A stretch of DNA of 64,000 bases. It comes from an uncultured Rhodospirillaceae bacterium (lineage in GTDB: Bacteria; Pseudomonadota; Alphaproteobacteria; Rhodospirillales; UBA2165). The stretch spans positions 1 through 64,000 of the forward strand of contig CAJWAR010000021.1 of the NCBI GenBank assembly GCA_913020445.1. The letters are read 5' to 3'. The translations under genes were made by a program, and so were the position numbers. Positions 24,119 to 32,706 of the stretch are shown in pieces. Each line of letters opens with the position of its first letter. The first letter of the stretch is position 1. Below the pieces are notes generated by a model that searched no databases, was not told the origin of the DNA, and saw nothing but the letters and a program-made list of their open reading frames with translations.

Positions 24119-24943
24119 ATGCTCGATAGCCCCAACAATTATCGCATTGAATATCGCGGCGTTGGCAAGCAATTTGCCAACACCCAGACGACGGGCAATC
24201 AAGACGAATTTATTATTGCTGTTAGAAAAGTTGATTTGGCGGTTCGTGATGGCGAAGTCGTTTCATTGATAGGTCCCAGCGGGTGCGGGAAATCGACCTT
24301 GCTGAATATGGGCTCGGGCCTTTATCAGCCGAGCGCTGGCGAAGTCTATGTCGATCAGGAAAAAGTCGACCGGCCGAACGCTCATGTTGGTTTCATGCTG
24401 CAGAAAGATCTGCTGCTGGCCTGGCGCACCATTCGTAAAAATGTCGAATTTGGCCTGGAAATTCAGGGCGTGCCGGCAAAAATTCGTAACGAGCGTTCTT
24501 CTGAATTGCTGGAAAAATGCCGCCTCAGCGGATTTGAAGAGCATTATCCCCATCAATTGTCCGGCGGCATGCGGCAACGCGCAGCGCTCGCCAGAACTCT
24601 GGCCGCTGATCCGAGTGTGTTGCTGCTGGATGAGCCGTTTTCGGCGCTTGATGCCCAGACCAAAATGATTTTGCAGCAGGATTTGGCGGAGACACTTGCT
24701 GCCGAGAAAAAAACTGCTCTTTTTATTACCCATGATCTCGCGGAATCAGTCGCTTTGTCTGACCGTGTTTTTGTGATGAGTCAACGGCCCGGAACGATAA
24801 TTGAGGAAATCGATATCGATTTGCCACTCCGGGAAAATCCGATGGCTCGCCGCCATGATTTACAGAAAGAAGTCGGTGACTATGTCTCCCGTCTGATGGA
24901 ATTGTTGCATGTCGGTGAATTGGCATCGGAAGTAGAAATTTAG
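24119..24943 (+). CDS. ABC transporter ATP-binding protein (SsuB/TauB/nitrate-type)
   Basis: A 274-residue ATPase from the ATG at 24119 with AAAGG upstream; a TTG two codons earlier is less likely. Walker A is GPSGCGKST near residues 52-60, the signature LSGGMRQRAALAR near 144-156, Walker B VLLLDEPFSALD near 165-176 and the H-loop FITHD near 199-203. It energises import together with the permease at 26020 and the binding protein at 25000. The family imports sulfonates, nitrate, thiamine precursors or aromatic acids. Confidence 0.93.
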   Translation: MLDSPNNYRIEYRGVGKQFANTQTTGNQDEFIIAVRKVDLAVRDGEVVSLIGPSGCGKSTLLNMGSGLYQPSAGEVYVDQEKVDRPNAHVGFMLQKDLLLAWRTIRKNVEFGLEIQGVPAKIRNERSSELLEKCRLSGFEEHYPHQLSGGMRQRAALARTLAADPSVLLLDEPFSALDAQTKMILQQDLAETLAAEKKTALFITHDLAESVALSDRVFVMSQRPGTIIEEIDIDLPLRENPMARRHDLQKEVGDYVSRLMELLHVGELASEVEI

Positions 24944-24999
24944 TCAACAGGGAAAACCAATTACAAATATTTTAACTGTTTAACAATGGAGGTATCAAA

Positions 25000-25992
25000 A
25001 TGTTACATCAAAATAAGCTTTTAAAATTACTGGCCGTACCGGTTTTGGCGGTTGGTACTCTCATCGCTACCGCACCGGCGCAAACAGCCGCTGCCAAAGA
25101 CGTCACCTATCTGTTACCGGCTCCCGGATTTTTGCCGGCCTTTGCACCTTGGATGTTGGCGCAGGCCCGTGGCTATTACAAAGCCGAAGGCCTCAATGTG
25201 AAGTTCCAAACCGCCCACGGTGGTGTTGATGTGGCCAAACAAGTTGGCGCCGGCAACGCAGTAGTCGGCGGTGGTCTTGGTGATACGCCAATTATCGTGC
25301 GGCCCAATGGCATTCCAGTAAAATCTGTTGCGGTTTTGGGTGGCCGTTCTTTGATGCAATTGGTGACCCGCAATGACCGCGGCATTAAAACGCTTAAAGA
25401 TCTCAAAGGTAAAACCATTACGGCACTGTCCCTGCAAGACACTACTTATTATGCCCTGCTAGGTATGCTGGCAACCGCAGGTCTGACAAAAAATGATGTC
25501 AAAGCTCAAGGTGCAGGCCCGGTTGGTGTCTGGAAACTCTTCCTCGCCGGCAAGGCCGATGCCATGGCAGCCGTGCCGGATTGGATCGGCATTGCGCGGG
25601 GAGCCAAAGTGAAGCTCAAAATTTGGCCGGCCGATGATCATTTCAAAAGCATGGCTCAGGCAATCTTGGCTTCTGATAAAACCATCAAAGAAAATCCGCA
25701 GCTTATCGGCAAGCTTGTACGGGCAACACTAAAAGGTCTTAAAGACATCATGAAGGACTCAGATGGAGTAATTGCCGATTACATCAAACATGTTCCAAAA
25801 AACAAAGGCAAAGAGAAATACCTCTCAGGCGTGTTCAAGCTCTACAACAAATATGTCTATCCTGGCCAGAAAACAGTTGGCGCCATGGATCGGGCGCGGT
25901 TGAAAGGTTTGCAGGATTTTTACGTCAAGCAAGGTATTTTGCGCAAATCTTCGAAACTTGACGATCTTTATACCAATCAGTTCGTCAACTAA
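25000..25992 (+). CDS. ABC transporter substrate-binding protein (SsuA/NMT1/THI5-like)
   Basis: A 330-residue protein with a Sec-type signal peptide of about 32 residues: KLLKLLAVPVLAVGTLI, then APAQTAAA before the probable cleavage site. The mature part begins VTYLLPAPGFLPAFAPWMLAQ, then ARGYYKAEGLNVKFQ, a classic NMT1/SsuA-like opening. GDTPIIVRPNGIPVKSVAV follows near 92-110. The start has an ideal GGAGGT ribosome-binding site. It captures the imported solute in the periplasm. The ligand is unknown; an aromatic acid would fit the neighbourhood. Confidence 0.9.
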   Translation: MLHQNKLLKLLAVPVLAVGTLIATAPAQTAAAKDVTYLLPAPGFLPAFAPWMLAQARGYYKAEGLNVKFQTAHGGVDVAKQVGAGNAVVGGGLGDTPIIVRPNGIPVKSVAVLGGRSLMQLVTRNDRGIKTLKDLKGKTITALSLQDTTYYALLGMLATAGLTKNDVKAQGAGPVGVWKLFLAGKADAMAAVPDWIGIARGAKVKLKIWPADDHFKSMAQAILASDKTIKENPQLIGKLVRATLKGLKDIMKDSDGVIADYIKHVPKNKGKEKYLSGVFKLYNKYVYPGQKTVGAMDRARLKGLQDFYVKQGILRKSSKLDDLYTNQFVN

Positions 25993-26019
25993 GTCAAATA
26001 GGAACCGAAGAAGCAGAAT

Positions 26020-26820
26020 ATGTCAGATACAGCCAAGCCGAAACTCAATGGGAATCAGGGCAGCATCGGCGCCAGTATTGCCGTTGCCGTTGTTTTCCTC
26101 GTCGGTTGGGAATGGGGTCCGGGATTTTTTAACATCCCACCCTATATCATCCCGTCTGCTTCTTCGGTTTATTTTGAATTTATTGATGCCATAGAAAGAG
26201 AAAATCTGTTCGTTCACACCGGCATTACTTTGCTGGAAACGATTGCCGGCTTTATCATCGGCTCCCTGATGGGCATGATTATCGGCTATATCTTAGGCAT
26301 ATCGCCGAAAGCGGAGTTTGTTTTTTCTCCCTATATTTTAGCCTTGCAGATTGCACCTAAAGTAGCCTTCGCCCCACTATTCGTTGTCTGGTTTGGCTTC
26401 ACCGTTTACCCAAAAATTCTGGTTGCCGTGTTGATCGTATTTTTCCCCATCATGGTGAACGTATTAGGCGCCGTCCGGAGGGTCGATCCGGATATGGTTA
26501 ACCTTGCCCGGACGTTTAATGCGACCCGCTGGCAGATTTTTAAAATGATCGAATTTAGAGATGCTATGCCGCCGCTGTTCTCCGGTCTGCGTATCGGGGC
26601 CACCTTGGCCATCATCGGCGTCGCCGTCGGCGAAATGGTGGGTGGCAGTCAAGGACTTGGCGCGGTGCTGATATTCGGCGGCGGGTCAGGCAATACGGCG
26701 CTGACCTTTGTTGCCATTATCATGCTGACTTTTGTCGGTATTTTAGCCTATATCGCGGTGGTTTTAGTGGAGAAACGTGTGCTGCATTACCTGCCGCGCA
26801 GTGAGTTTAATTCAATTTAG
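26020..26820 (+). CDS. ABC transporter permease (SsuC/TauC-like)
   Basis: A 266-residue membrane protein with about six transmembrane segments. It has the EAA-type cytoplasmic loop NLARTFNATRWQIFKMIEFRDAMPPL near residues 164-189 (given as NLARTFNATRWQIF and KMIEFRDAMPPL). It completes the importer with the ATPase and binding protein genes, which lie upstream in the same direction. Confidence 0.92.
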   Translation: MSDTAKPKLNGNQGSIGASIAVAVVFLVGWEWGPGFFNIPPYIIPSASSVYFEFIDAIERENLFVHTGITLLETIAGFIIGSLMGMIIGYILGISPKAEFVFSPYILALQIAPKVAFAPLFVVWFGFTVYPKILVAVLIVFFPIMVNVLGAVRRVDPDMVNLARTFNATRWQIFKMIEFRDAMPPLFSGLRIGATLAIIGVAVGEMVGGSQGLGAVLIFGGGSGNTALTFVAIIMLTFVGILAYIAVVLVEKRVLHYLPRSEFNSI

Positions 26821-26910
26821 TCGGGCATTTAATAAAGTCGTCAATACATGAGGACATGAAATGACTGAGGATACTAAAAATATTTCGCTAGAACTTCGAG
26901 GAGGCGATTG

Positions 26911-27759
26911 ATGCCTGACGCCGACAAGCTCGCGGACGAAATCGAAGACCGGGAAATGGCGCAAAAATATATTGTGCCGGGCTTGCAGCGTGGCTTGCAA
27001 ATCCTGCGAGCTTTTAGCCGGGATCGTACAGAAATTGGCGCACCGGAGATCGCCAAGGAATTGGGTATTCCTCGCTCGACGGTATTTAGGCTTATGCAGA
27101 CACTTGAATTTATGGGATTCATAGAGAGAGCTAAGAATTCCAGTGAATATCGCTTAGGCGTAGGCGTCTTGTCCTTGGGCTTCGAATATTTTGCCTCGCT
27201 TGAATTTACAGAATTGGCGCGGCCGATATTGGAGAAGCTGCGTGACGATACAGGGTTTTCTGCTCATTTGGTCATCCGCGATGGCTGGGATGTGGTATTT
27301 GTTTTGAAGGCCGCTGCCAAAGACACATTTTCAAATTCTGTCAATGTCGGCCTGAGATTACCGGCGCATAGTTCAATTCTCGGACGAATGCTGCTGGCTG
27401 ATTTATCGGCTGCCGAGCTCAAGCAAGTATTTCCGGAAGGTAAGCTCTCAAAATTTTCAGATCAAACGCCAACAACTTTGGCAGAAATGTCAAAGCTCTT
27501 GGATGAAGACCGCAAAAACGGCTACGCTATAGGTGCATCCTATTTTCAAAGTGGCATCGGCTCGATTTCTGCTCAAATTAAGGATAATTCCCGCCGGGTG
27601 GTTGCGGCAATTAATGTGATCTATCACGACAGCACGGTCAAAAGATCAGATGTCGAAGGGAAATATTTAAAGCGTGTGCAGCAGGCCGCCGGTGAGATAT
27701 CCCAACTGCTCGATTATCATCCCGGCAGCATTGATGGAAACACCAGTAATTATCCATGA
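26911..27759 (+). CDS. IclR-family transcriptional regulator (second)
   Basis: A 282-residue protein from the ATG at 26911, which has a strong GAGGAGG site. The N-terminal helix-turn-helix lies near residues 47-68 (APEIAKELGIPRSTVFRLMQ). The effector domain includes GFSAHLVIRDGWDVVFVLKA near 113-132 and GIGSISAQIKDNSRRVVAAI near 211-230. It follows the ABC importer genes and may regulate them through the 24076-24093 operator. A 16-codon mini-ORF (26861-26911) ends on the start codon. Confidence 0.9.
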   Translation: MPDADKLADEIEDREMAQKYIVPGLQRGLQILRAFSRDRTEIGAPEIAKELGIPRSTVFRLMQTLEFMGFIERAKNSSEYRLGVGVLSLGFEYFASLEFTELARPILEKLRDDTGFSAHLVIRDGWDVVFVLKAAAKDTFSNSVNVGLRLPAHSSILGRMLLADLSAAELKQVFPEGKLSKFSDQTPTTLAEMSKLLDEDRKNGYAIGASYFQSGIGSISAQIKDNSRRVVAAINVIYHDSTVKRSDVEGKYLKRVQQAAGEISQLLDYHPGSIDGNTSNYP

Positions 27760-27785
27760 GCAGTTTAATACTAAGTGCTACTAAG

Positions 27786-28445
27786 TTATTCTACCGTTGT
27801 CGGTAATCCGGCGGCCTTCCATTCCGGCAGGCCTTCATCCAGCCGGCGGGCGCTAAAGCCTTGGGCGCGCAGCGCCGCAACCGCCTCGAACGAAAGTACG
27901 CAATAGGCACTGCGGCAATAAGCGACAATTTCCTTGTCCGGATCAAGATCACCTAAACGAGTCTCCAAATCATTCAGCGGTATATTAACAGCACCCGCCA
28001 GATGCCCCAGGGCAAATTCATCAGGCGGCCGGACATCAAGAACAGTTACCATGCCGGCCCGCGTGCGTTCGAGTAATTCATCTCGAGAAACCGGCTCCAT
28101 ATCATCGCGATCGTCAAAATAGCCGTGAACAATTCGGTCAACCTCGGCCAGGTTATGCTCGGCCACCACTCTAAGGGTCGTCAGTAATTCCAGCACGGAA
28201 TCGTCTGAGAGCCGATACAGGATGAACTTACCGTCGCGTCGTGAGGCCACCAATCCCGCCCGCCGCAAATGTTGCAAATGTTGCGACGTATTGGCGATCG
28301 AGAGGTTGATGGTCGTGGCCAAGGCGTCGACCCCACGCTCTCCTTGGGCCAAATGCTCAAGTATCTCCAATCGATTGGCATGCCCAACGGCGCGGGCGAC
28401 TGTCGCGAACTCCTCGAATAATGCCTGTTTCGGGCCTCTTGACAT
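27786..28445 (-). CDS. ArsR-family regulator fused to a rhodanese domain
   Basis: A 219-residue two-domain protein. Residues 1-95 form an ArsR winged helix (LSIANTSQHLQHLRRAGLVA near 48-67). Residues 110-215 form a rhodanese domain with VLDVRPPDEFALGHLAGAVN near 136-155 and the active-site loop YCRSAYC near 177-183. The extra cysteine in the loop (C-R-S-A-Y-C) suggests persulfide chemistry, so sulfur-species sensing is a reasonable inference. It is divergent from the 28529 gene, with a perfect palindrome between them. Confidence 0.88.
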   Translation of the reverse strand: MSRGPKQALFEEFATVARAVGHANRLEILEHLAQGERGVDALATTINLSIANTSQHLQHLRRAGLVASRRDGKFILYRLSDDSVLELLTTLRVVAEHNLAEVDRIVHGYFDDRDDMEPVSRDELLERTRAGMVTVLDVRPPDEFALGHLAGAVNIPLNDLETRLGDLDPDKEIVAYCRSAYCVLSFEAVAALRAQGFSARRLDEGLPEWKAAGLPTTVE

Positions 28446-28466
28446 TTAGTGCTCCATTAATTATAA

Positions 28467-28480
28467 CATTCAATTGAATG
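28467..28480. promoter_or_regulatory. Palindrome in the ArsR/hydroxylase divergent promoter
   Basis: CATTCAATTGAATG is a perfect 14-bp palindrome, followed by ATTGAAT, which adds another half-site. ArsR-family proteins often bind ATTC/GAAT-type repeats, so autoregulation and control of the divergent gene are likely. Confidence 0.5.
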
Positions 28481-28528
28481 ATTGAATCATAGGGCTTGAG
28501 GCGGCTTCACGCAAGGAAAAAAGTACCC

Positions 28529-29371
28529 ATGTCAGAACTTTTATTGACCTACGAACCGATTATCAGACTGTCGGCTTTTCTCGGTATTCTTGGCGTTATG
28601 GTCATCTGGGAATTGGTTTCGCCGTGCCGCCGCCTAGAGATTCCGCGGCTTATTCGCTGGTCAAATAATCTCGGTATCGTTGTCGTCAATACCATCGTGG
28701 TGCGCCTCACATTCCCAATTGTTGCGGTCGGGCTGGCCCACCAAGCGGATAGCCAGAACTGGGGTCTTTTTAACCTCATTGACCTGCCAAATTGGCTGGC
28801 AATTGTAATTTCCGTAATGCTGCTTGATCTGGTGATTTATCTCCAACATGTGATGGTTCATGCCATTCCAATACTGTGGCGTCTGCATCGTATGCACCAT
28901 GCTGATTTGGATTTCGACGTCACCACTGGCCTGCGTTTTCATCCAATTGAGATACTTCTGTCGATGGCAATCAAACTGGCTGTCATTTTTGCCTTAGGAC
29001 CCCCAGCTGTTGCTGTTTTGATTTTTGAAATTTTGTTGAATGGAACGGCAATGTTTAATCACGGCAATGTCCGTTTGCCTCTCGGATTTGACCGGTTATT
29101 GCGCTGGATCGTCGTGACACCGGATATGCACCGCGTTCATCACTCGATCTGGTCAGCGGAAGCCAATAGTAATTTTGGCTTTAACCTGCCATGGTGGGAT
29201 CGCGTGTTCGGGACTTACCGTGCTCAGCCAAAGGAAAGTCACGAGAATATGGTCATTGGTATCGAGCAGTTCCGCTCGCAGCGTGATCATTGGCTTGATC
29301 TAATGTTGTTACAGCCGTGGCGTGGACCTGCCAGCGACTATCCCATCAATCGGGAAAAGGGGGCCGGCTAA
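28529..29371 (+). CDS. Sterol desaturase / fatty acid hydroxylase family membrane protein
   Basis: A 280-residue protein from the ATG at 28529. Histidine clusters typical of membrane di-iron hydroxylases are present: HVMVH near residues 107-111, HRMHH near 121-125, and MHRVHH near 200-205. Several hydrophobic segments surround them. The family uses O2 to hydroxylate or desaturate lipids. Its stop overlaps the ATG of the TVP38-like gene (TAATG). Confidence 0.87.
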   Translation: MSELLLTYEPIIRLSAFLGILGVMVIWELVSPCRRLEIPRLIRWSNNLGIVVVNTIVVRLTFPIVAVGLAHQADSQNWGLFNLIDLPNWLAIVISVMLLDLVIYLQHVMVHAIPILWRLHRMHHADLDFDVTTGLRFHPIEILLSMAIKLAVIFALGPPAVAVLIFEILLNGTAMFNHGNVRLPLGFDRLLRWIVVTPDMHRVHHSIWSAEANSNFGFNLPWWDRVFGTYRAQPKESHENMVIGIEQFRSQRDHWLDLMLLQPWRGPASDYPINREKGAG

Positions 29372-30045
29372 TGAACTTGAAAAAAGTATTACCGCGTCTG
29401 ATTCTGTTGGCCGCTATTGTAGCCGCCATTTTTTGGACTGGCCGCAATTTTGATCAGCTCGATTCTGGAGCACTGGATACTTGGCTGTCGGAGCTTGGGT
29501 TCTGGGCGCCAATTGTCTTTTTCGGCCTCTATGCGGTTGCCGCGGTTATTTTCATGCCCGGTTCACTGTTTGCACTTGCGGGTGGTGCCTTGTTTGGGCC
29601 GGTTTGGGGCTCACTGCTTAGTCTGCTGGGTGCGACCATCGGGGCTAGTATGGCATTTCTAATTGCCCGCTATTTTGCCGGTGATTGGGTTGCCCGAAAA
29701 GCTGCCGGACGTTTAGGGCGGTTGATCGAGGGCGTTGAAGCGGAAAATTGGCGCTTCGTCGCCTTTGTACGCCTCGTACCTTTGTTTCCATTTAATTTAA
29801 CCAATTATGCGCTTGGTCTAACTCGAATAACTTTTGTGCCTTATGTCATCACATCATTTATTTGCATGGCGCCCGGCGGGATTGCCTATACCTGGCTTGG
29901 TCATGCTGGCCGCGAGGCCTTTGATGGTGACACATCTGCCATTCAATGGGGCTTATTGGCCCTGGCATTACTCGCTGCAATCACTTTTCTGCCGCGTCTA
30001 TTGCGCCGCCTGAAAGGCAGTGGCGTTACTCAATTATCGGCTTAA
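29371..30045 (+). CDS. TVP38/TMEM64 (DedA-superfamily) membrane protein
   Basis: A 224-residue integral membrane protein. It has the family motifs FMPGSLFALAGGALFGPVWG near residues 61-80 and FVRLVPLFPFNLTNYALGLT near 129-148, which contain the re-entrant loops characteristic of the SNARE-associated/DedA fold. These proteins are linked to lipid scrambling or envelope homeostasis. Coupling to a membrane lipid hydroxylase gene suggests a lipid-related unit. Confidence 0.87.
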   Translation: MNLKKVLPRLILLAAIVAAIFWTGRNFDQLDSGALDTWLSELGFWAPIVFFGLYAVAAVIFMPGSLFALAGGALFGPVWGSLLSLLGATIGASMAFLIARYFAGDWVARKAAGRLGRLIEGVEAENWRFVAFVRLVPLFPFNLTNYALGLTRITFVPYVITSFICMAPGGIAYTWLGHAGREAFDGDTSAIQWGLLALALLAAITFLPRLLRRLKGSGVTQLSA

Positions 30046-30047
30046 AA

Positions 30048-32342
30048 TTACTTCGCGGACTGTATCGTCTGCCAGATAGACTCGGCCGTCGCCGGCGTAT
30101 CAATATGATGAATACCCAGTGGTGACAGCGCATCAACCAGCGCATTAACGATGGTGGCAACCGCGCAGCCGGTACCGATCTCACCCGCACCCTTGACGCC
30201 AAGCGGATTTACCTCGGTTGAGCTCGGATTGTCATAGGTTTCAATGAAGCACATGTCTTTGGCCTTGGGCATGGCATAATCCATGTAGGAGCCGGACAAT
30301 AATTGTCCGGTGTCGGCATCATAGGTGATGTTTTCGGACAAGACCTGACCAAGCGCTTGCACAATGCCGCCTTTGACTTGGCCTTCGACTTGAGTGGGGT
30401 TGATGGATTTGCCGACGTCGGTGACAGCAATGTAGCGTTTAACCTCAACGCCGCCCGTATCCGGATCAATCTCCAATTCACAGATGTGGCAGCCGGACGG
30501 AAAGGTGGGGGCGCTGGTTTTATGAGTGCCGACGACAGTTAAGTCGTCTTTAGCAGATTTGACGAGCTCAGCGAAAGTGATGGAACGATCCGTACCGGCG
30601 ACGGTAAATGTCTGATTGGCATAGTCGATATCGGCTTCAGCCGCTTCCAAGTGGTTTGCCGCCAGTGTTTTGCCTTTTTCGATGATCATGCCGGTGGTCT
30701 CAAAGACCGCCGAGCCACCGAGCGCAGACACTTTTGAGCCGCCCGAACCGAAGCCTTTTTCCAAGGTACCGGTATCACCTTCGACAATCCGCACTTGCTC
30801 CGGCGTCATCCCCAATCGCTCACAGATAATTTGGGTATACATGGTGGCGTGGCCCTGGCCCTGATCGGTTGAGCCCGCATATAGCAATGCGTTGCCGTCC
30901 TCGTCGATGCCAAGCTTGGCCCATTCCTGGCCGGGTGGCGCTGAGGCTTCGACATTATTGCCCATACCAAGACCAAGCAATTTTCCGCGCTCTTGCGCCT
31001 CAGTCCGGCGTGCATCGAATCCTTCGGCATCCGCTTTGGCCAGCGCCATTTCCTGGTTTTTAGGAAAATGACCGGAATCGTAAGATAGGCCGAGCGCCGG
31101 CTTAAACGGCATCATATCTTCGGCAATCAGATTGCGCTGCCGCAGTTTCGCTGGATTGATGTCCAGTTCCCGGGCTGCGATATCGATAATGCGCTCGATG
31201 ATATAGCCGGCATCCGGCCGGCCTGAGCCACGGTAAGGTGACATCGGGTTCGAATTCGAAAACACCGCCGTCGCATGGTAGTGAATGGCCGGTGTTTTAT
31301 AGGCACCTGATAATCCGCTGGTCGACATAATGATCGGGAAAGTCGACATTGTCGAATAATAGGCGCCGGTATTGGCAATCGAATGAACCCGAAGGGCGAG
31401 AAAATTATAATCGTTATCCAGGGCCAGTTCCGCCGTGACGACTTTATCGCGGGCATGGTTGTCGCTGACAAAAGCTTCCGAGCGGTCGCTCACCCATTTG
31501 ACCGGCCGACCGTGCTTTTGCGATGCCCAAACGGAGAGCGGCGTTTCTGAATACGTCGAGCCCTTCATACCGAAACTGCCGCCGATATCGCCGGTAATAA
31601 CGCGGAAATTTTCTTCCGCCTGATTAAATATTTTATTGGCAAGAATCCCCCGCGCCCCAAAGGCTCCTTGGGTTGGTAGATGGACAGTGGTGAATTTGGT
31701 CTCCGGATTGTAGTCAGCAACCACGCCCCGGGTTTCGATCGTGCTCGCCGTCAAACGGTTAATGCGAATTTGATGTTTGACGATATGGGGTGCCGCGGCA
31801 AAGGCTTTGTCGGTGGCTTCAATATCTCCTTGATGAAATTCGTAAGCGATATTGTTTGGGCAGTCTTCCCGGACCAGGGGCGCGTCTTTTGAAATGGCGT
31901 GAGCCGGGCCAACCACCGCCGCCAGAATTTCATACTCAACATTAATCAGTTCAGCTGCATCCTGGGCCTGCGCTTTCGTTTCAGCGACAATAAACGCAAC
32001 CCCATCACCGACATAGCGTACGATTTCGGCGGCCAGGGGGTAATGTTTGGCCGGGTAAATTTTCTCCGGATCAAAAGTTGGCAGGGCGGTCAAATTATGA
32101 GGCATTGCGCCTAATCCGGCTGCCAGATAGTCCGAACCGGTGAGCACATCGACCACGCCCGGAGCAGCCTTGGCGGCGGTGACATCTAGTGAAACAATTC
32201 TTGCATGAGCATGCGGCGAGCGCAGCATGTGACCGTAAAGCAGATTGGGCAGGTTAATATCATCGATAAACTGGCCGTCGCCTTTTAGAAAGCGCGGGTC
32301 TTCGGTCCGGATTACCGGTGAATTTGGACTGAATTTAGCCAT
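30048..32342 (-). CDS. Orphan molybdenum hydroxylase large subunit (CoxL-like form II)
   Basis: A 764-residue protein from the ATG at 32340-32342; the frame extends 21 codons further without a family match. The start SPVIRTEDPRFLKGDGQFID is typical of CoxL-like proteins. The Mo-cofactor loop GGSFGMKG lies near residue 252, the active-site loop SPYRGSGRPDAGY near 370, and GVKGAGEIGTG near the C-terminus. PYRGSGR corresponds to the form II type, not CO dehydrogenase. No FAD or 2Fe-2S subunit gene adjoins it, so it must borrow them or work with distant genes. It converges on the TVP38 gene with a 2-bp gap. Confidence 0.9.
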   Translation of the reverse strand: MAKFSPNSPVIRTEDPRFLKGDGQFIDDINLPNLLYGHMLRSPHAHARIVSLDVTAAKAAPGVVDVLTGSDYLAAGLGAMPHNLTALPTFDPEKIYPAKHYPLAAEIVRYVGDGVAFIVAETKAQAQDAAELINVEYEILAAVVGPAHAISKDAPLVREDCPNNIAYEFHQGDIEATDKAFAAAPHIVKHQIRINRLTASTIETRGVVADYNPETKFTTVHLPTQGAFGARGILANKIFNQAEENFRVITGDIGGSFGMKGSTYSETPLSVWASQKHGRPVKWVSDRSEAFVSDNHARDKVVTAELALDNDYNFLALRVHSIANTGAYYSTMSTFPIIMSTSGLSGAYKTPAIHYHATAVFSNSNPMSPYRGSGRPDAGYIIERIIDIAARELDINPAKLRQRNLIAEDMMPFKPALGLSYDSGHFPKNQEMALAKADAEGFDARRTEAQERGKLLGLGMGNNVEASAPPGQEWAKLGIDEDGNALLYAGSTDQGQGHATMYTQIICERLGMTPEQVRIVEGDTGTLEKGFGSGGSKVSALGGSAVFETTGMIIEKGKTLAANHLEAAEADIDYANQTFTVAGTDRSITFAELVKSAKDDLTVVGTHKTSAPTFPSGCHICELEIDPDTGGVEVKRYIAVTDVGKSINPTQVEGQVKGGIVQALGQVLSENITYDADTGQLLSGSYMDYAMPKAKDMCFIETYDNPSSTEVNPLGVKGAGEIGTGCAVATIVNALVDALSPLGIHHIDTPATAESIWQTIQSAK

Positions 32343-32485
32343 CTGTCGATACCCTGAATATTCAATTATTTTCGCTACTGTAGAGAGCAATTCCAGGGCC
32401 TGCAAGCGATCTACCGGCGGCCGTTAGGGGGTGATTTCCCTGTTATATACCGGTATAGATAGCGCTGAATTTGTGGAGCTTTCCC

Positions 32486-32701
32486 GTGGGTAAAATATTC
32501 GTCCCGTTATTTGTTATCGTGCTGATTGCCGTCTCTTTCTGGATGTTCCGCTACCAATATTTCGATAAGGAATTTGAGGGGCGGAAATATACCACCCGCC
32601 GCCATATCATCACCGAAGAAGAGTGCTACTTCGTCGGCGAATTTAAGCGATCAGAGATTAAAAGTCTGGGCCTCGTGCATTGCGCCGTGGCCGGGCAATA
32701 G
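32486..32701 (+). CDS. Small single-pass membrane protein, hypothetical
   Basis: A 71-residue frame starting at GTG 32486, with TGGAG about 8 nt upstream. One strong transmembrane segment (KIFVPLFVIVLIAVSFWMF, residues 3-21) is followed by a charged soluble tail with two cysteines. It overlaps no other gene and is divergent from the orphan Mo subunit. The family is not recognised. Confidence 0.5.
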   Translation: MGKIFVPLFVIVLIAVSFWMFRYQYFDKEFEGRKYTTRRHIITEEECYFVGEFKRSEIKSLGLVHCAVAGQ

Positions 32702-32706
32702 AGACT

